Origin: Bacillus sp. es.034
Lineage (GTDB): Bacteria; Bacillota; Bacilli; Bacillales; Bacillaceae_B
Length of the DNA stretch: 64,000 bases
Direction: 5' to 3'
NCBI RefSeq assembly: GCF_002563655.1
Contig: NZ_PDIY01000001.1
Location: 2,082,001-2,146,000 of the forward strand
Positions 1-8,339 of this stretch are shown piece after piece. The translations under genes were made by a program, and so were the position numbers. The notes beneath the pieces were generated by a model that was not told the origin of the DNA, searched no databases, and saw only the letters and a program-made list of their open reading frames with translations. Within the stretch, counting starts at the first letter, position 1, and each line of letters starts with the position of its first letter.

Positions 1-4
1 GTGT

Positions 5-573
5 CTTCATATCGAAACCAAAGAACATATGAACGATAACTATCTAAGTGACAAATTAACTGTTCCTTTGTTAGACAAGGACAACTGTTACCGACTATTC
101 CAACTCCTTCAGATATTGATCATCACGTCCAAGAACCAACTGCAGGCAAATATCTAAGTTGCTGCAACAACTTTTGGTGGTGTCAACAAAATATTGCAAA
201 GTATATGGCGAGATGAATTACCATACGCAAAGTTCATGATGGACTGTGTGGTTAGACAGGAATTGAATAAAATGGTCGAATGGTGGATTGGAATCATACA
301 AATTTTGAAGTATCCACGGGGAAAGTAGGAAATTATTTTTGAAAGCAGATCCCAGCATCTTACTAGGATCTGTATGTAGCTACTTATTCAGATGGTCATT
401 ATGGAAATATGTGGGATTCATTATTTACTGCTGGAGAGCTATTTAGGACATTAGCTAAAGACATTGCAGACCATAGGTGTTTTAGTTATCCATCTAATGA
501 AGATGTGAGTATGACCGCATATCTAAATCAAGAAAGGTATTTACCTTCAGATGCAATAGAAATCTTTGAATGA
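5..573 (+). pseudogene. Decayed aminoglycoside 6-adenylyltransferase (ANT(6)/AadK-like), 3' part
   Basis: No intact frame exists, but conceptual translation across frames gives consecutive blocks of the ANT(6) streptomycin adenylyltransferase family. In order they are a YLSDKLTVPLLDKDN block (frame of position 5), a HHVQEPTAGKYLSCCNNFWW block (from about 118), a DELPYAKFMMDCVVR block followed by LNKMVEWWIG (from about 206), an NFEVSTGKVGNYF block, and a YSDGHYGNMWDSLF block running to a TGA at 571. At least three frameshifts and an in-frame TAG at 364-366, where the family usually has Trp, make it non-functional. The 5' part lies outside the window. Intact homologues adenylate streptomycin. 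Assignment rests on remembered family motifs; the order of blocks makes it convincing. Confidence 0.85.
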
Positions 574-577
574 TAAA

Positions 578-604
578 AGCACCATGCCAATTTGGCGGGG
601 TGCT
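578..604 (+). other. Hairpin 3' of the ANT(6) remnant
   Basis: AGCACC at 578-583 pairs with GGTGCT at 599-604, with GCC/GGC able to pair inside. No T-tract follows directly. It sits just before a stronger terminator and may be part of the same 3' structure. Confidence 0.4.
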
Positions 605-620
605 CCAATTGATGTTTGAG

Positions 621-651
621 GAGCCACGGTACCTGTCCCCGTGGCTCTTTT
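621..651 (+). terminator. Rho-independent terminator after the ANT(6) remnant
   Basis: GAGCCACGG (621-629) and CCGTGGCTC (639-647) form a perfect 9-bp stem followed by TTTT. It would have ended transcription of the now decayed adenylyltransferase. Confidence 0.8.
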
Positions 652-709
652 AGATATATTTTTTCGAAAATTAGGAAAATAACGCTTGTTTATTCTCTGG
701 ATTTCGTGT

Positions 710-775
710 TAAAATGCATTAATTTGTGTATTGCGCGATGAATTGTACGACAATACATTTTAGGATTTGTACAAG
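710..775 (+). promoter_or_regulatory. Upstream region of the methyltransferase with TTGTAC repeats
   Basis: TTGTTT (686-691) and TAAAAT (710-715), 18 bp apart, give a weak sigma-A candidate. Downstream, ATTGTACGACAAT (742-754) is a small inverted repeat, and TTGTACAAG recurs at about 767-775. The two TTGTAC sites lie in the leader, where a repressor could bind. This is inferred; no regulator gene adjoins. Confidence 0.3.
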
Positions 776-812
776 AAATAAGTAAAAAAGAAGTAGATTA
801 GGAGATGTTACG

Positions 813-1544
813 ATGGAATTCAAAGGATCCAGTGTGTACGATCAATCGGATTTTTTTTCGAATTACATGAAAAGAAGAAATAGACAAGACAGTCCAAACA
901 ATGCCATTGAAGGGCCACTTATGTATGAATTAATTGGAAGTATTCAAAATAAAAGTATCTTAGATTTAGGATGTGGTGATGCCTCATTCGGAAAAGAACT
1001 CATACTTCAAGGGGCAAAAAACTATACAGGAGTAGAAGGTTCAAAACAAATGGTAGAAGCAGCTCGCTCTAACTTACTTGAACAAAACGGAACAATATAC
1101 AATGAAACAATGGAATCGCATGATTATCCGAAAGAAACATTTGATCTAGTAACCTCTCGATTCGCTTTCCATTATGTTTCAGACATTAACCACCTGTTCC
1201 AAAATGTTTATAATACGCTTAAGGAAGGCGGCAAATTTGTTTTTAGTATCCAGCATCCCCTTACCACTTCGTCATTTGCGAGTAAGCAAACCGGAGATAA
1301 ACGTGGTAATTGGATTGTCGATGATTATTTCCATGATGGTGAAAGAAGAGAGCCTTGGATTGATAAAGTAGTAGTTAAGTATCACCGCACAATTGAACAA
1401 TATTTTTCAGCACTTAGACAAGCAGGTTTTACAATATTGGATTTGCGTGAAGGTACACCTAAACGTGAACACTTTAGTAGCGAAGAGGAATTTGTTAGAA
1501 GGCAACGGATTCCAGTCGTATTGGCTTTTTCATGTGTGAAGTAA
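813..1544 (+). CDS. Class I SAM-dependent methyltransferase
   Basis: The protein has 243 residues with the Rossmann motif I DLGCGDASFG near residues 51-60, the acidic ribose-binding VEGS motif about 20 residues later, and a post-motif region SRFAFHYVSD resembling motif IV of small-molecule methyltransferases. It should transfer a methyl group from S-adenosylmethionine in the cytoplasm; the substrate cannot be read from the sequence. The start has a good AGGAGAT site 7 bases upstream. It is a single-gene unit between a terminator and a gap with a following GNAT gene. Small Bacillus proteins of this type are often annotated only as methyltransferases, so no symbol is given. Confidence 0.9.
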   Translation: MEFKGSSVYDQSDFFSNYMKRRNRQDSPNNAIEGPLMYELIGSIQNKSILDLGCGDASFGKELILQGAKNYTGVEGSKQMVEAARSNLLEQNGTIYNETMESHDYPKETFDLVTSRFAFHYVSDINHLFQNVYNTLKEGGKFVFSIQHPLTTSSFASKQTGDKRGNWIVDDYFHDGERREPWIDKVVVKYHRTIEQYFSALRQAGFTILDLREGTPKREHFSSEEEFVRRQRIPVVLAFSCVK

Positions 1545-1666
1545 ATGAATTCTAAAGATAATTTTTAGAAAGTAATAAAATTTTAAATAATATGCTTAGT
1601 AATTATGTATGTAAAGGTTTGGGACTACCCATTGTAAGTGGCAAATAGCTATAAGGAGAGGTTTTC

Positions 1667-2194
1667 TTGGAATTTACCACTGAAAGATTAACAATCAGGC
1701 CATTTAAGAGCTTTGACTTAGAAGATGTGTTTCAAATATACAATAACGAGGAGACGTGTAAGTATCTACTACATACTAAATGGACACATGAAAGCATGCA
1801 GGAATCATTTGATAAAAAATTAAAGAACAGTGCCCTCACTAAAGATACCGGCTTAAGTTTGGCTGTGGTGAACCGCAATAATGTCATTGGTGACTTATCT
1901 GTATGGTATACAGGGATGAAGGACACGGTTGAAATTGGGTACAGTTTTTCTGTTGAAACTTCAGGTGAGGGATTTGCGACAGAAGCAGTTAGTTATTTAG
2001 TCAGAAAGTTGTTTGAAGAATTTGAAGTACATAGGATTCAAGCCACCCTCGATGCGAGGAATTTGGCATCACAAAAGTTGTGTGAGCGAATAGGGATGAG
2101 AAAGGAAGCTCATTTCACACAGGATTTCTGGAGTAAGGGTGAATGGACAGACAGCATTGTATATGGAATGCTAGTTTCAGATTTGGAAAACTGA
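1667..2194 (+). CDS. GNAT N-acetyltransferase, RimJ/RimL type
   Basis: The protein has 175 residues. It opens with the ERLTIRPF signature of RimJ/RimL-type acetyltransferases, continues to the EIGYSFSVETSGEGFATEA acetyl-CoA-binding motif, and ends with the ARNLASQKLCERIGM segment typical of the family. It should move an acetyl group from acetyl-CoA to an amine. The start codon is TTG at 1667, preceded by AAGGAGAG; no ATG fits better. The gene stands alone and is closed by a hairpin terminator at 2227. The substrate is unknown. Proteins of this group acetylate either ribosomal proteins or small toxic amines. Confidence 0.9.
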   Translation: MEFTTERLTIRPFKSFDLEDVFQIYNNEETCKYLLHTKWTHESMQESFDKKLKNSALTKDTGLSLAVVNRNNVIGDLSVWYTGMKDTVEIGYSFSVETSGEGFATEAVSYLVRKLFEEFEVHRIQATLDARNLASQKLCERIGMRKEAHFTQDFWSKGEWTDSIVYGMLVSDLEN

Positions 2195-2226
2195 GATCTA
2201 TCATGTCTTCGAGTCCTCAGCTAAAG

Positions 2227-2260
2227 GAGGTTTATCCTGAACAGGATGAGCTTCTTTTTT
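2227..2260 (+). terminator. Terminator of the RimJ-like gene
   Basis: A 13-bp stem (2227-2239 with 2242-2254, some G-T pairs) around a two-base loop is followed by TTTTTT. Its core TTATCCTG-AA-CAGGATGAG resembles the cores of terminators at 15161 and 42265. Confidence 0.85.
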
Positions 2261-2355
2261 GTTATTACATTTCTCTTGAGCAAGCAGCTCTAATTTGAAA
2301 TAATTGGTATTAAGCTAAATGAAAGATTAATAAAATAGGGATTAAGGTGAACTAC

Positions 2356-2778
2356 ATGAATATTAAAGGGTTGAATCATTTTCTCTTCTCTGTTTCGGAC
2401 TTGGAGCGATCCATCCGTTTTTACCAGCAAGTGTTCAATGCAAAGTTATTCGTTAAAGGGAAAACAACAGCCTACTTTGATCTTCATGGCTATTGGCTAG
2501 CCCTGAATGAGGAAAAGGATATCCCGAGGAATGAAATCTCACAGTCTTATACTCACATAGCCTTTTCTATTGAAGAGAATGAATTTGAGCAGGCGTATAA
2601 AGAGTTAACGGATTTGAAGGTGAACATTCTGCCAGGTCGAAAGAGAGACAGTCGCGATAAGAAATCTATTTATTTCACAGATCCTGATGGTCACAAATTT
2701 GAGTTTCATAGTGGCACGTTACAAGATCGAATAGATCATTATAAGGAAGCTAAACCTTATATGGAATTTTATGAGTAG
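2356..2778 (+). CDS. fosB: Metallothiol transferase FosB (fosfomycin resistance)
   Basis: The protein has 140 residues and is a close match to Bacillus FosB along its whole length, including [34 protein letters not shown] and GTLQDR. FosB is a dimeric VOC-fold enzyme that uses a divalent metal to add bacillithiol (or cysteine) to the epoxide of fosfomycin. The expected metal ligands are present: His8, His67 and Glu116. A GTG at 2347 is in frame, but ATG 2356 has the AAGGTG site 6 bases upstream. In B. subtilis fosB is under sigma-W; I see no clear sigma-W promoter here. The following beta-lactamase-fold gene begins 10 bases downstream, so they are probably co-transcribed. Confidence 0.95.
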   Translation: MNIKGLNHFLFSVSDLERSIRFYQQVFNAKLFVKGKTTAYFDLHGYWLALNEEKDIPRNEISQSYTHIAFSIEENEFEQAYKELTDLKVNILPGRKRDSRDKKSIYFTDPDGHKFEFHSGTLQDRIDHYKEAKPYMEFYE

Positions 2779-2788
2779 GGGTGAAGGT

Positions 2789-3847
2789 ATGTCGCTGATT
2801 GAACACGATTTGATCCTAAATCACAAAGAACATCCATTTTTCTCACCGGTATTGGACCACGTTAAAGCAACATTTAACAAAGTCATCTGCTCAGGTGCTT
2901 CTACTCTCATCATTCATAAAGATTCTATTGTGTTTAAAGAATACATAGGGAAGCAGGCAAGGAAAGAAGACGCTAGAACCGTTCAGGCTGATACTCAGTT
3001 TCACGTGGCTTCCGTTAGGAAAAGTTACATCGGTTTTGCGGTTTCTTATGCATTGTACTATGGCCGCATAAACAGCATAGATAATCCGGTTTTATCCTAT
3101 TTGCCTGAACTTGATGAGAAAACCTGGAAAGGTACAACAATAAGACATTTACTTACTCATACACATGGATTAACTCAAGAAGCAAATGAAGACATTCGGG
3201 AGTTTACTCCAGGCTCGAGCTGGTCTTATAAACAAATTGGGATCGGGGCACTAACTCAGATTGTCAAACGGACAACAGGGAAATCAGTTGCCGATATCCT
3301 TCATGAAAGTGTCTTTACTCCATTAGGCTTTACCGAATCGGATTGGTATTCACAGAAACACGAAAAGCTTATCGATGTCGTGTTGCGTTATGAAGGGGAT
3401 GAAGACTGGAAGACCAGTGATAGCACTGAGGGGGACAAAATGAATATGTATGTCTCGACCAGGGAGCTCGCATACTGGGGATACCTTCATTTGAAAAAAG
3501 GAAAAGTGAATGGAAAGCAAGTTGTTCCGAGAGAAATCATTGAGGTCGCCACCTCTCTTCAGAGTCCATCCACCCTTCATAAGGACTTACCTCAAAATGG
3601 TTTCTTATGGTTCGTCAAAGATTTACCCGCCAAAAAGACAGAGATAGGTGATCAAGTCCCTAAAGGCTCCTACCAAATACTTGGATTTACAAATGTGACC
3701 CTATTAGTCATTCCAGAAGAGGATATTGTGGCAGTTCGGATGTTTAATAGCTTTGGGTCTCCTGAGGGTTATGATTACTTATCCGATGTACGATCGTTTG
3801 GAAATACGGTTATGTCATGTGTGAAGAATGTATCCAAAGAGGAGTAA
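2789..3847 (+). CDS. Serine hydrolase of the beta-lactamase (class C / PBP4*) family
   Basis: The protein has 352 residues with a beta-lactamase-type fold. The catalytic SxxK motif is S-V-R-K in HVASVRKSY, near residue 76. The second motif, normally Y-x-N, appears as Y-K-Q in GSSWSYKQIG, which departs from classic class C enzymes. TIRHLLTHTHGL is the standard family signature. No signal peptide is visible, so the protein is probably cytoplasmic and more likely an esterase or peptidase than a drug beta-lactamase. An upstream ATG at 2771 overlaps fosB, but ATG 2789 has the AGGGGTGAAGG site at the right distance. It lies between fosB and a VOC gene in what looks like a three-gene operon. Confidence 0.85.
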   Translation: MSLIEHDLILNHKEHPFFSPVLDHVKATFNKVICSGASTLIIHKDSIVFKEYIGKQARKEDARTVQADTQFHVASVRKSYIGFAVSYALYYGRINSIDNPVLSYLPELDEKTWKGTTIRHLLTHTHGLTQEANEDIREFTPGSSWSYKQIGIGALTQIVKRTTGKSVADILHESVFTPLGFTESDWYSQKHEKLIDVVLRYEGDEDWKTSDSTEGDKMNMYVSTRELAYWGYLHLKKGKVNGKQVVPREIIEVATSLQSPSTLHKDLPQNGFLWFVKDLPAKKTEIGDQVPKGSYQILGFTNVTLLVIPEEDIVAVRMFNSFGSPEGYDYLSDVRSFGNTVMSCVKNVSKEE

Positions 3848-3851
3848 GAAG

Positions 3852-4235
3852 ATGAAGAAGCTTTTAATAGAGTCACACTGTATTTTTCCAACACAGGATA
3901 TAATGAAAACGGCGAATTTTTATGAACAGAAACTAGGGTTTAAGGCTGTTCATTATTTGAATGCGAATGAACCACATATTTGTTTGTATCGTGATACAAC
4001 GGAGATTATCTTGACCAAAACGAATGGAAGAAAGGTCATTCCGAATCGAGACTTATATGGTTATGGGTATGATGCTTATTTTATTACAAAAAATCAAGAA
4101 GAGCTTCAGGAAGAATTGGTGAGTTCTAATGTTAAATTAGTCCGTCCCTTAGATCATACGGATTACAATAATAAAGAATTCCTAGTAGAGGATATTGATG
4201 GAAGATGGTTAGCTTTTGGGCTGAAAGTGGATTGA
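3852..4235 (+). CDS. VOC-family (glyoxalase/bleomycin-binding fold) protein
   Basis: The protein has 127 residues with the N-terminal CIFPTQDIMKTANFYEQKLGF and C-terminal VEDIDGRWLAFGL halves of a vicinal-oxygen-chelate protein. Only the terminal half looks conserved; the usual final metal-ligand Glu is replaced by Ala in WLAFGL, so it may bind rather than catalyse. ATG 3852 follows AGGAG by 7 bases and overlaps no more than the preceding TAA region, so it is preferred to the ATG at 3828. It is probably the third gene of the fosB operon. The ligand is unknown. Confidence 0.8.
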   Translation: MKKLLIESHCIFPTQDIMKTANFYEQKLGFKAVHYLNANEPHICLYRDTTEIILTKTNGRKVIPNRDLYGYGYDAYFITKNQEELQEELVSSNVKLVRPLDHTDYNNKEFLVEDIDGRWLAFGLKVD

Positions 4236-4289
4236 AGGCAGTGGTGGAATTTGAACCAACTGCCCTGTGTTCAAGTGGAAATAATCTAC

Positions 4290-4315
4290 AAGAGAGCCAG
4301 CCTGCCAGCTCTCTT
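4290..4315 (-). terminator. Weak hairpin at the end of the convergent hypothetical gene
   Basis: AAGAGAGC (4290-4297) pairs with GCTCTCTT (4308-4315) and covers the stop codon of the minus-strand gene. The T-tract is poor on both strands, so termination is uncertain. Confidence 0.4.
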
Positions 4316-4676
4316 AGATGACCTCCTCATCCAAATAAGAAACCACTATCTGAAAAGCCTTGATCCGCCTTTCAATATACGTCCTCTGCCCACTCCCGGG
4401 CTTTGTTTTCTCAAGAAAGGAAGGAAGCATCAACAGCAACCCCTCCAGCACCACCTTTGCTGCCAATAACTCATCTTGGCTTGCATCCAACTCCTTGCCT
4501 TCCCATCGTGCATGAAGAACATCTACGCCAATCCGGGCTGCGTTTAATCTCTTCTCAAGCAGGTTTGTCTGCGGCGTACCTGGTTTCATGCGAGCAAGAG
4601 CATTTTCTGATTTTCGGATGATTGACCTAAACGCTTCAATGGATTGCTGCTGTTCTTCCTGAGTGAATGGTTTCAT
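4314..4676 (-). CDS. Conserved hypothetical helical protein, about 120 aa
   Basis: The protein has 120 residues rich in predicted helix and charged residues. It has two similar segments: ARMKPGTPQTNLLEKRLNAARIGVDVL, and EKTKPGSGQRTYIERRIKAFQIVVSYL about 60 residues later. This gives an internal duplication around a KPGTxQxxxxEKRxxAxxIxVxxL pattern. No membrane segment or signal is seen. ATG 4676 has GAGGTG 6 bases upstream; a GTG at 4685 in the same frame is less well placed. It is a lone minus-strand gene between plus-strand units. I do not recognise a function. Confidence 0.75.
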   Translation of the reverse strand: MKPFTQEEQQQSIEAFRSIIRKSENALARMKPGTPQTNLLEKRLNAARIGVDVLHARWEGKELDASQDELLAAKVVLEGLLLMLPSFLEKTKPGSGQRTYIERRIKAFQIVVSYLDEEVI

Positions 4677-4747
4677 GACCATCACCTCATTTCTCTAAAA
4701 TTGAACTATATGTAGTGTACCAAAAATCAATACCCAACACTGACTTT

Positions 4748-4756
4748 TGATATAAT
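4748..4756 (+). promoter_or_regulatory. Extended -10 promoter of the methyltransferase
   Basis: TG at 4748-4749 plus TATAAT at 4751-4756 gives an extended -10 (TGNTATAAT), 34 bases before the start codon. The -35 region is poor, as expected for extended -10 promoters. Confidence 0.6.
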
Positions 4757-4789
4757 GTCGACAAAGAATCTTAACTAGGAGTGTGACCG

Positions 4790-5386
4790 ATGGAACAGAA
4801 CGTTTTTGAAGAAATGGCCAAGCGATACGATACAGATGAACGAAAAGAACTTGCTCAGATTGTTGTGGAGGAAGTAAAAAAAGAACTGCAGGACAGTCAA
4901 TCTAAATCCTTAATCGATTATGGGAGCGGTACAGGGCTTGTTGGTTTAGAACTGACAGATCAGGTCGCTTCGACTCTGTTAATTGATTCATCGGAGCATA
5001 TGTTAGAAGTGGCAAGAACAAAGATCACCAAGAGAGCAATCCCCAACGCTGATGTCCTTCATTCCGATTTTACACAGGGAACGCCAGACGTGAAAGCAGA
5101 CACTATCCTCATGTCACTTGTTCTTCTCCACATCCCAGATACCCGTAAGATTTTACAAGAAATGTTCACAATCCTCAATGACGGCGGCAAGCTTATCATC
5201 GTGGACTTTGACAAAAACGAAGAAATCAACCACCCAAAAGTACATAACGGATTTGTTCATGAAGAGTTGAAAGGCATACTCTCTGAAGTAGGATTTGCTT
5301 CTACTGAAATTAAAACATTTCATCACGGAAAGCAAGTTTTCATGAAGCAGGATGCTTCGATGTTTATCGCGAGCAGTATAAAATGA
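4790..5386 (+). CDS. Class I SAM-dependent methyltransferase
   Basis: The protein has 198 residues. Motif I is LIDYGSGTGLVGLEL near residues 42-56, followed by LLIDSSEHMLEVAR, and motif IV/post-I is DTILMSLVLLHIPDTRKIL. This arrangement is typical of small UbiE/COQ5-like methyltransferases (Methyltransf_11/12 type). The C-terminal quarter VHEELKGILSEVGF is the usual closing helix-strand. AGGAG precedes ATG 4790. It forms its own transcription unit with an extended -10 promoter upstream and a hairpin terminator at 5409. The acceptor substrate is unknown. Confidence 0.9.
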   Translation: MEQNVFEEMAKRYDTDERKELAQIVVEEVKKELQDSQSKSLIDYGSGTGLVGLELTDQVASTLLIDSSEHMLEVARTKITKRAIPNADVLHSDFTQGTPDVKADTILMSLVLLHIPDTRKILQEMFTILNDGGKLIIVDFDKNEEINHPKVHNGFVHEELKGILSEVGFASTEIKTFHHGKQVFMKQDASMFIASSIK

Positions 5387-5408
5387 AGAAACAGTCATCA
5401 TAAAAGAA

Positions 5409-5439
5409 ACCGAGTCTGAAATCAGGACTCGGTATTTTT
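5409..5439 (+). terminator. Rho-independent terminator
   Basis: ACCGAGTC (5409-5416) pairs with GACTCGGT (5426-5433), extended inward by TGA/TCA, and is followed by ATTTTT. Confidence 0.85.
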
Positions 5440-5539
5440 GTTGGGCAGAAAGTAAGAAGTAAGTCTGGCGGATAAAGGAATTTAAGAATGATTGAAGAAT
5501 ATGTAGAACAGAGATGTATCTATATATTGGAGGCGTAAT

Positions 5540-6079
5540 ATGAAGATAAGACCCGTAAAAAAAGAAGAATATCGTTATATTGAAGACTTTGTATTTGAGA
5601 TATTTGGTCACACCACTTTTTCAGATGGAGTCATTGAAAAAGCCTTGGTAAGGGAGATCCGGGAAAAGCCCTATTATATTCCGCAACTTGATCTGGTTGT
5701 TGAGGAAGAAGGAAAGATCATCGGTCACTTTATCCTCTCAAATCTCCCAATTAGTCATAGGCATGAACATGAAATCTTGATGTTGTCCCCCGTTTCAGTG
5801 TCAATAAATAAACAACGTCATGGTGTTGGCACGTTTATGTTAAAGGAAGGAATCGCATTAGCTGAGGAAATGGGGTTCAAGGGAATCATAGTTGAAGGAG
5901 ATCCCCGGTACTATCAACGTTTTGGATTTAGGACATCGACTGAATTTGGAATCTTTGCCTCTGAAAAAAATCTCCCGCCTTCAGATGAGAATTTAATGGC
6001 TATGGAATTGTGTGAAAATGGGATGGGAAATATATCGGGAGAAGTGGATTATTCGATTTATCGGGCGTTGAGACACTAG
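5540..6079 (+). CDS. GNAT N-acetyltransferase, YhbS type
   Basis: The protein has 179 residues. It contains MLSPVSVSINKQRHGVGTFML, the beta4/acetyl-CoA P-loop of the YhbS-like acetyltransferases, and GIIVEGDPRYYQRFGFR, the family's characteristic YYxRFGF closing segment. Acetyl-CoA would be the donor; the acceptor is unknown. GGAGG lies 5 bases before ATG 5540. A single-gene unit ended by the hairpin at 6112. Confidence 0.9.
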   Translation: MKIRPVKKEEYRYIEDFVFEIFGHTTFSDGVIEKALVREIREKPYYIPQLDLVVEEEGKIIGHFILSNLPISHRHEHEILMLSPVSVSINKQRHGVGTFMLKEGIALAEEMGFKGIIVEGDPRYYQRFGFRTSTEFGIFASEKNLPPSDENLMAMELCENGMGNISGEVDYSIYRALRH

Positions 6080-6111
6080 TATTTAGGTTCGGTTTAAAGT
6101 GTACAAACAAT

Positions 6112-6156
6112 AAAAAGACATATGAAATCGTAGATGATTTTCGTATGTCTTTTTTA
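6112..6156 (+). terminator. Terminator of the YhbS-like gene
   Basis: AAAAGACATA with GAAA (from 6113) pairs with TTTC and TATGTCTTTT (to about 6153), followed by more T. The A-rich 5' arm would also allow weak function on the minus strand. Confidence 0.75.
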
Positions 6157-6351
6157 TTGTAACGTCAATAACTAATGTAACTTTAACTCATAAATTTTAT
6201 TGGAATTCGTATAGAGATTTGTAAGAGTAAACTTCCCATCGGTGGAAACTGTAAAAGAATTAACGATAATAATATCATATAAAGCAATATTAATTTATTG
6301 TAAAACGATAAATTAAGTGCTAAAATCATGTTATTATTTTAAATAAGTGAG
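6157..6351. other. AT-rich gap without recognised features
   Basis: About 195 bases of AT-rich sequence upstream of the DUF2975 gene. I see no ORF with a ribosome site and no clear hairpin. It presumably holds the promoter of the next gene. Confidence 0.4.
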
Positions 6352-6360
6352 GTGTTTGAA

Positions 6361-6834
6361 ATGAATGGTAAACGAGGTTCAGCCATTTTCTTAAAGGTAA
6401 TTACTTTTCTGGTTGGAATTGCAGTGCTCACTTTGTGCATTTATTGGATGCCTGTGTTAACCATTAGAGATGTAAAAGCGCATCCAGGTGGGGATTACTC
6501 GCTATATCCCCTGTTAGTATGTGCGTATGGAATCTGTATTACATTTTCTTTTGCGCTGTTTCATGTATATAAACTATTGACCTTAATCGAAAGGGACAAT
6601 GCTTTGTCGGAGTTATCTCTTAAATCTTTAAAGGTTATAAAAAAATGTGCTTTAACTGCCATTTTCTTCATTGTGTTAATGATAATAAGCTTGAAGGTGA
6701 TTTCTAGTATCTCAGGAGATGATTCAGCAGGTCCTATATCGATAAGTCTGATGGGTATTTTAGCAACAAGTATTATCATTGTTGTTGTTGACGTACTTCA
6801 AAAGCCATTAAATGGTTTCCTAGATGAAAAATAA
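6361..6834 (+). CDS. DUF2975-type membrane protein
   Basis: The protein has 157 residues with four hydrophobic segments, about residues 9-32, 45-68, 95-118 and 125-145. The short polar segment KLLTLIERDNALSELSLKSLKVIKKCA between segments 2 and 3 matches DUF2975 membrane proteins (B. subtilis YoaS-like). GTG 6352 is in frame, but AGTGAGGTG lies correctly for ATG 6361. DUF2975 genes are usually followed by a small Cro/CI-type regulator; here no such frame follows, only a hairpin at 6950. The partner gene appears to be absent. The function of the family is not established. Confidence 0.75.
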   Translation: MNGKRGSAIFLKVITFLVGIAVLTLCIYWMPVLTIRDVKAHPGGDYSLYPLLVCAYGICITFSFALFHVYKLLTLIERDNALSELSLKSLKVIKKCALTAIFFIVLMIISLKVISSISGDDSAGPISISLMGILATSIIIVVVDVLQKPLNGFLDEK

Positions 6835-7149
6835 TAAGAGTATTACAAATGAAAAATACATCCACATAATTTTAAAATTAGCGGATATTGTACAAAAGCG
6901 ACGAAGACACTTAATAAAAACAGACGACAATTTTATATCTAGAGAATCTAAGGGATAGTCATAAGCTATCCCTTTCTTTGCGTTTATTATGTTATTTACT
7001 CATATTCCACTGAGAATTCCATTGAGATTAGTGACAAATGTTATTTGATAATGTCTCCGTAATTTTATTTCCATCAACTCTTAAGCTAATGTTTGTTGGT
7101 GAAATTCACTTCACAAAAATACTGAATTAGTTAGAGGAAATATTCTTAC
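6835..7149. other. Gene-free interval with one terminator
   Basis: No supported coding frame. AAGGGATAG (6950-6958) and CTATCCCTT (6965-6973) followed by TCTTTG form a terminator. The remainder is AT-rich and lies beyond the stop of the minus-strand EamA gene. Confidence 0.5.
6950..6979 (+). terminator. Terminator after the DUF2975 gene
   Basis: Perfect 9-bp stem (6950-6958 / 6965-6973) with a 6-base loop, followed by TCTTTG. It lies 115 bases past the stop codon. Confidence 0.65.
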
Positions 7150-8019
7150 TCAGTCGGACTGCTTCACGCTAAGTACGGTGATCGTCACCAAGATAACCGC
7201 CATTCCCAGAATTTGAATGGCGTTCAGGTGATCCCCGATGACCAGAACGCCAAATAATGAAGCTGTCACCGGCTCTACCATGGCAACCATCGAAGCATTT
7301 GCCGGAGTAGTCCTTTGAATTCCATACACATATACTAAAAATGACAGCCCGGCACCGAGAATTCCCAGTAGGAAAAACAGCCCTACATCCTCGGACGATA
7401 GTACAGCTGCTGCTTCACCCTTGTCCGTAAAAAAGAAAAGGATGAGACAAAATGAAAAAAAAGCAATGGTTAACGTGGCGGGTGGTTTCCCATGAACAGA
7501 CGCATTTTTAAACCCGAATATAAACAAAGCATAGGAAAGGCCAGCAGCAAGCCCAGCTAGGATTCCTAAAAAACTCACTGAAATCGATTTAGTATTGTAG
7601 GCACCTGTAAGCAGGATAATCCCCAAAAGAACACTGGCAATGCAACCCCATTTAATCCAAGTAGAATGTTCTATTCGTAATAAAAAAGAGATTAATAGGA
7701 CGAATACAGGTGCGGTATACATTAAAGTAGCGGCAATGGCAACGCTTGAGGCTTGGATACTAAGAAAATAAAAAGTGAAATTTCCAGCAACGCCAACACC
7801 CGCTAAAAAAGACCATATCCAAATACGAGTGGAGATGCCTCGGTTTTGTCTAAAGCGAAGGAGAAACCACACGGAAAAACAGATAAATCCAACAGCCCCT
7901 CGGTAGAGTGAAATCACAAGAGGATCCCACCCCTTATCCATTAAAATATCGGCAATCCCACCACTGATGCCCCAACATATAGCAGCAAGAATAACCAATC
8001 CTATCCCCGTATATTTCAT
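7150..8019 (-). CDS. EamA/DMT-family transporter
   Basis: The protein has 289 residues with ten hydrophobic segments in two EamA repeats, from AAICWGISGGIADILM at the N-terminus to MAVILVTITVLSVKQ at the C-terminus. Each repeat carries the family's typical PVFVLLISFLL and VEPVTASLFGVLVIGD ends. Drug/metabolite transporters of this family export amino acids, metabolites or small drugs through the cytoplasmic membrane. ATG 8019 is preceded by TAGGAGG. It is a single minus-strand gene with no regulator adjoining. The substrate cannot be told from the sequence. Confidence 0.92.
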   Translation of the reverse strand: MKYTGIGLVILAAICWGISGGIADILMDKGWDPLVISLYRGAVGFICFSVWFLLRFRQNRGISTRIWIWSFLAGVGVAGNFTFYFLSIQASSVAIAATLMYTAPVFVLLISFLLRIEHSTWIKWGCIASVLLGIILLTGAYNTKSISVSFLGILAGLAAGLSYALFIFGFKNASVHGKPPATLTIAFFSFCLILFFFTDKGEAAAVLSSEDVGLFFLLGILGAGLSFLVYVYGIQRTTPANASMVAMVEPVTASLFGVLVIGDHLNAIQILGMAVILVTITVLSVKQSD

Positions 8020-8339
8020 CGTGTGCCTCCTAAAGATAAATTTGGTATGAAAAACTTGAGCAAGATTAATAAAGTTGTTTACGGTGATTCCTTTAATCTT
8101 CCTTACCTAAACCTAAGAAAGGATGATCTTTTAAAAATGGGAAAAAAGAAATAAGAATAAAGTATTACCAGAGGTATGGTACATAGTAGCAGGGGAATAT
8201 AGAAGTTATCTTAATTAGGATTTTATGGAGAAGCAGGTATTCAGTTCATTTTCTCGAAAAGGATTGTTAGAGAAGTAATGAGTCTGCTCAATAACGGAGC
8301 AGGTTAGTAGAATAATTGAATATTTTCCAGGGGGTATAA
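8020..8339. other. Intergenic region between EamA and a lipoprotein gene
   Basis: Both genes point away from this region, so it must hold two promoters. A hairpin CTGCTC (8284-8289) / GAGCAG (8297-8302) lies 38 bases before the lipoprotein start and could be a leader element. No ORF is supported. Confidence 0.4.

Noticed and set aside
2255-2356. Sigma-W promoter of fosB
   Set aside because: A TGAAAT is present but no CGTA at 16-17 bases.
4251-4621. Plus-strand frames over the minus-strand hypothetical gene
   Set aside because: Low-complexity Pro/Leu/Cys composition, no ribosome site, and the minus frame has a better site and composition.
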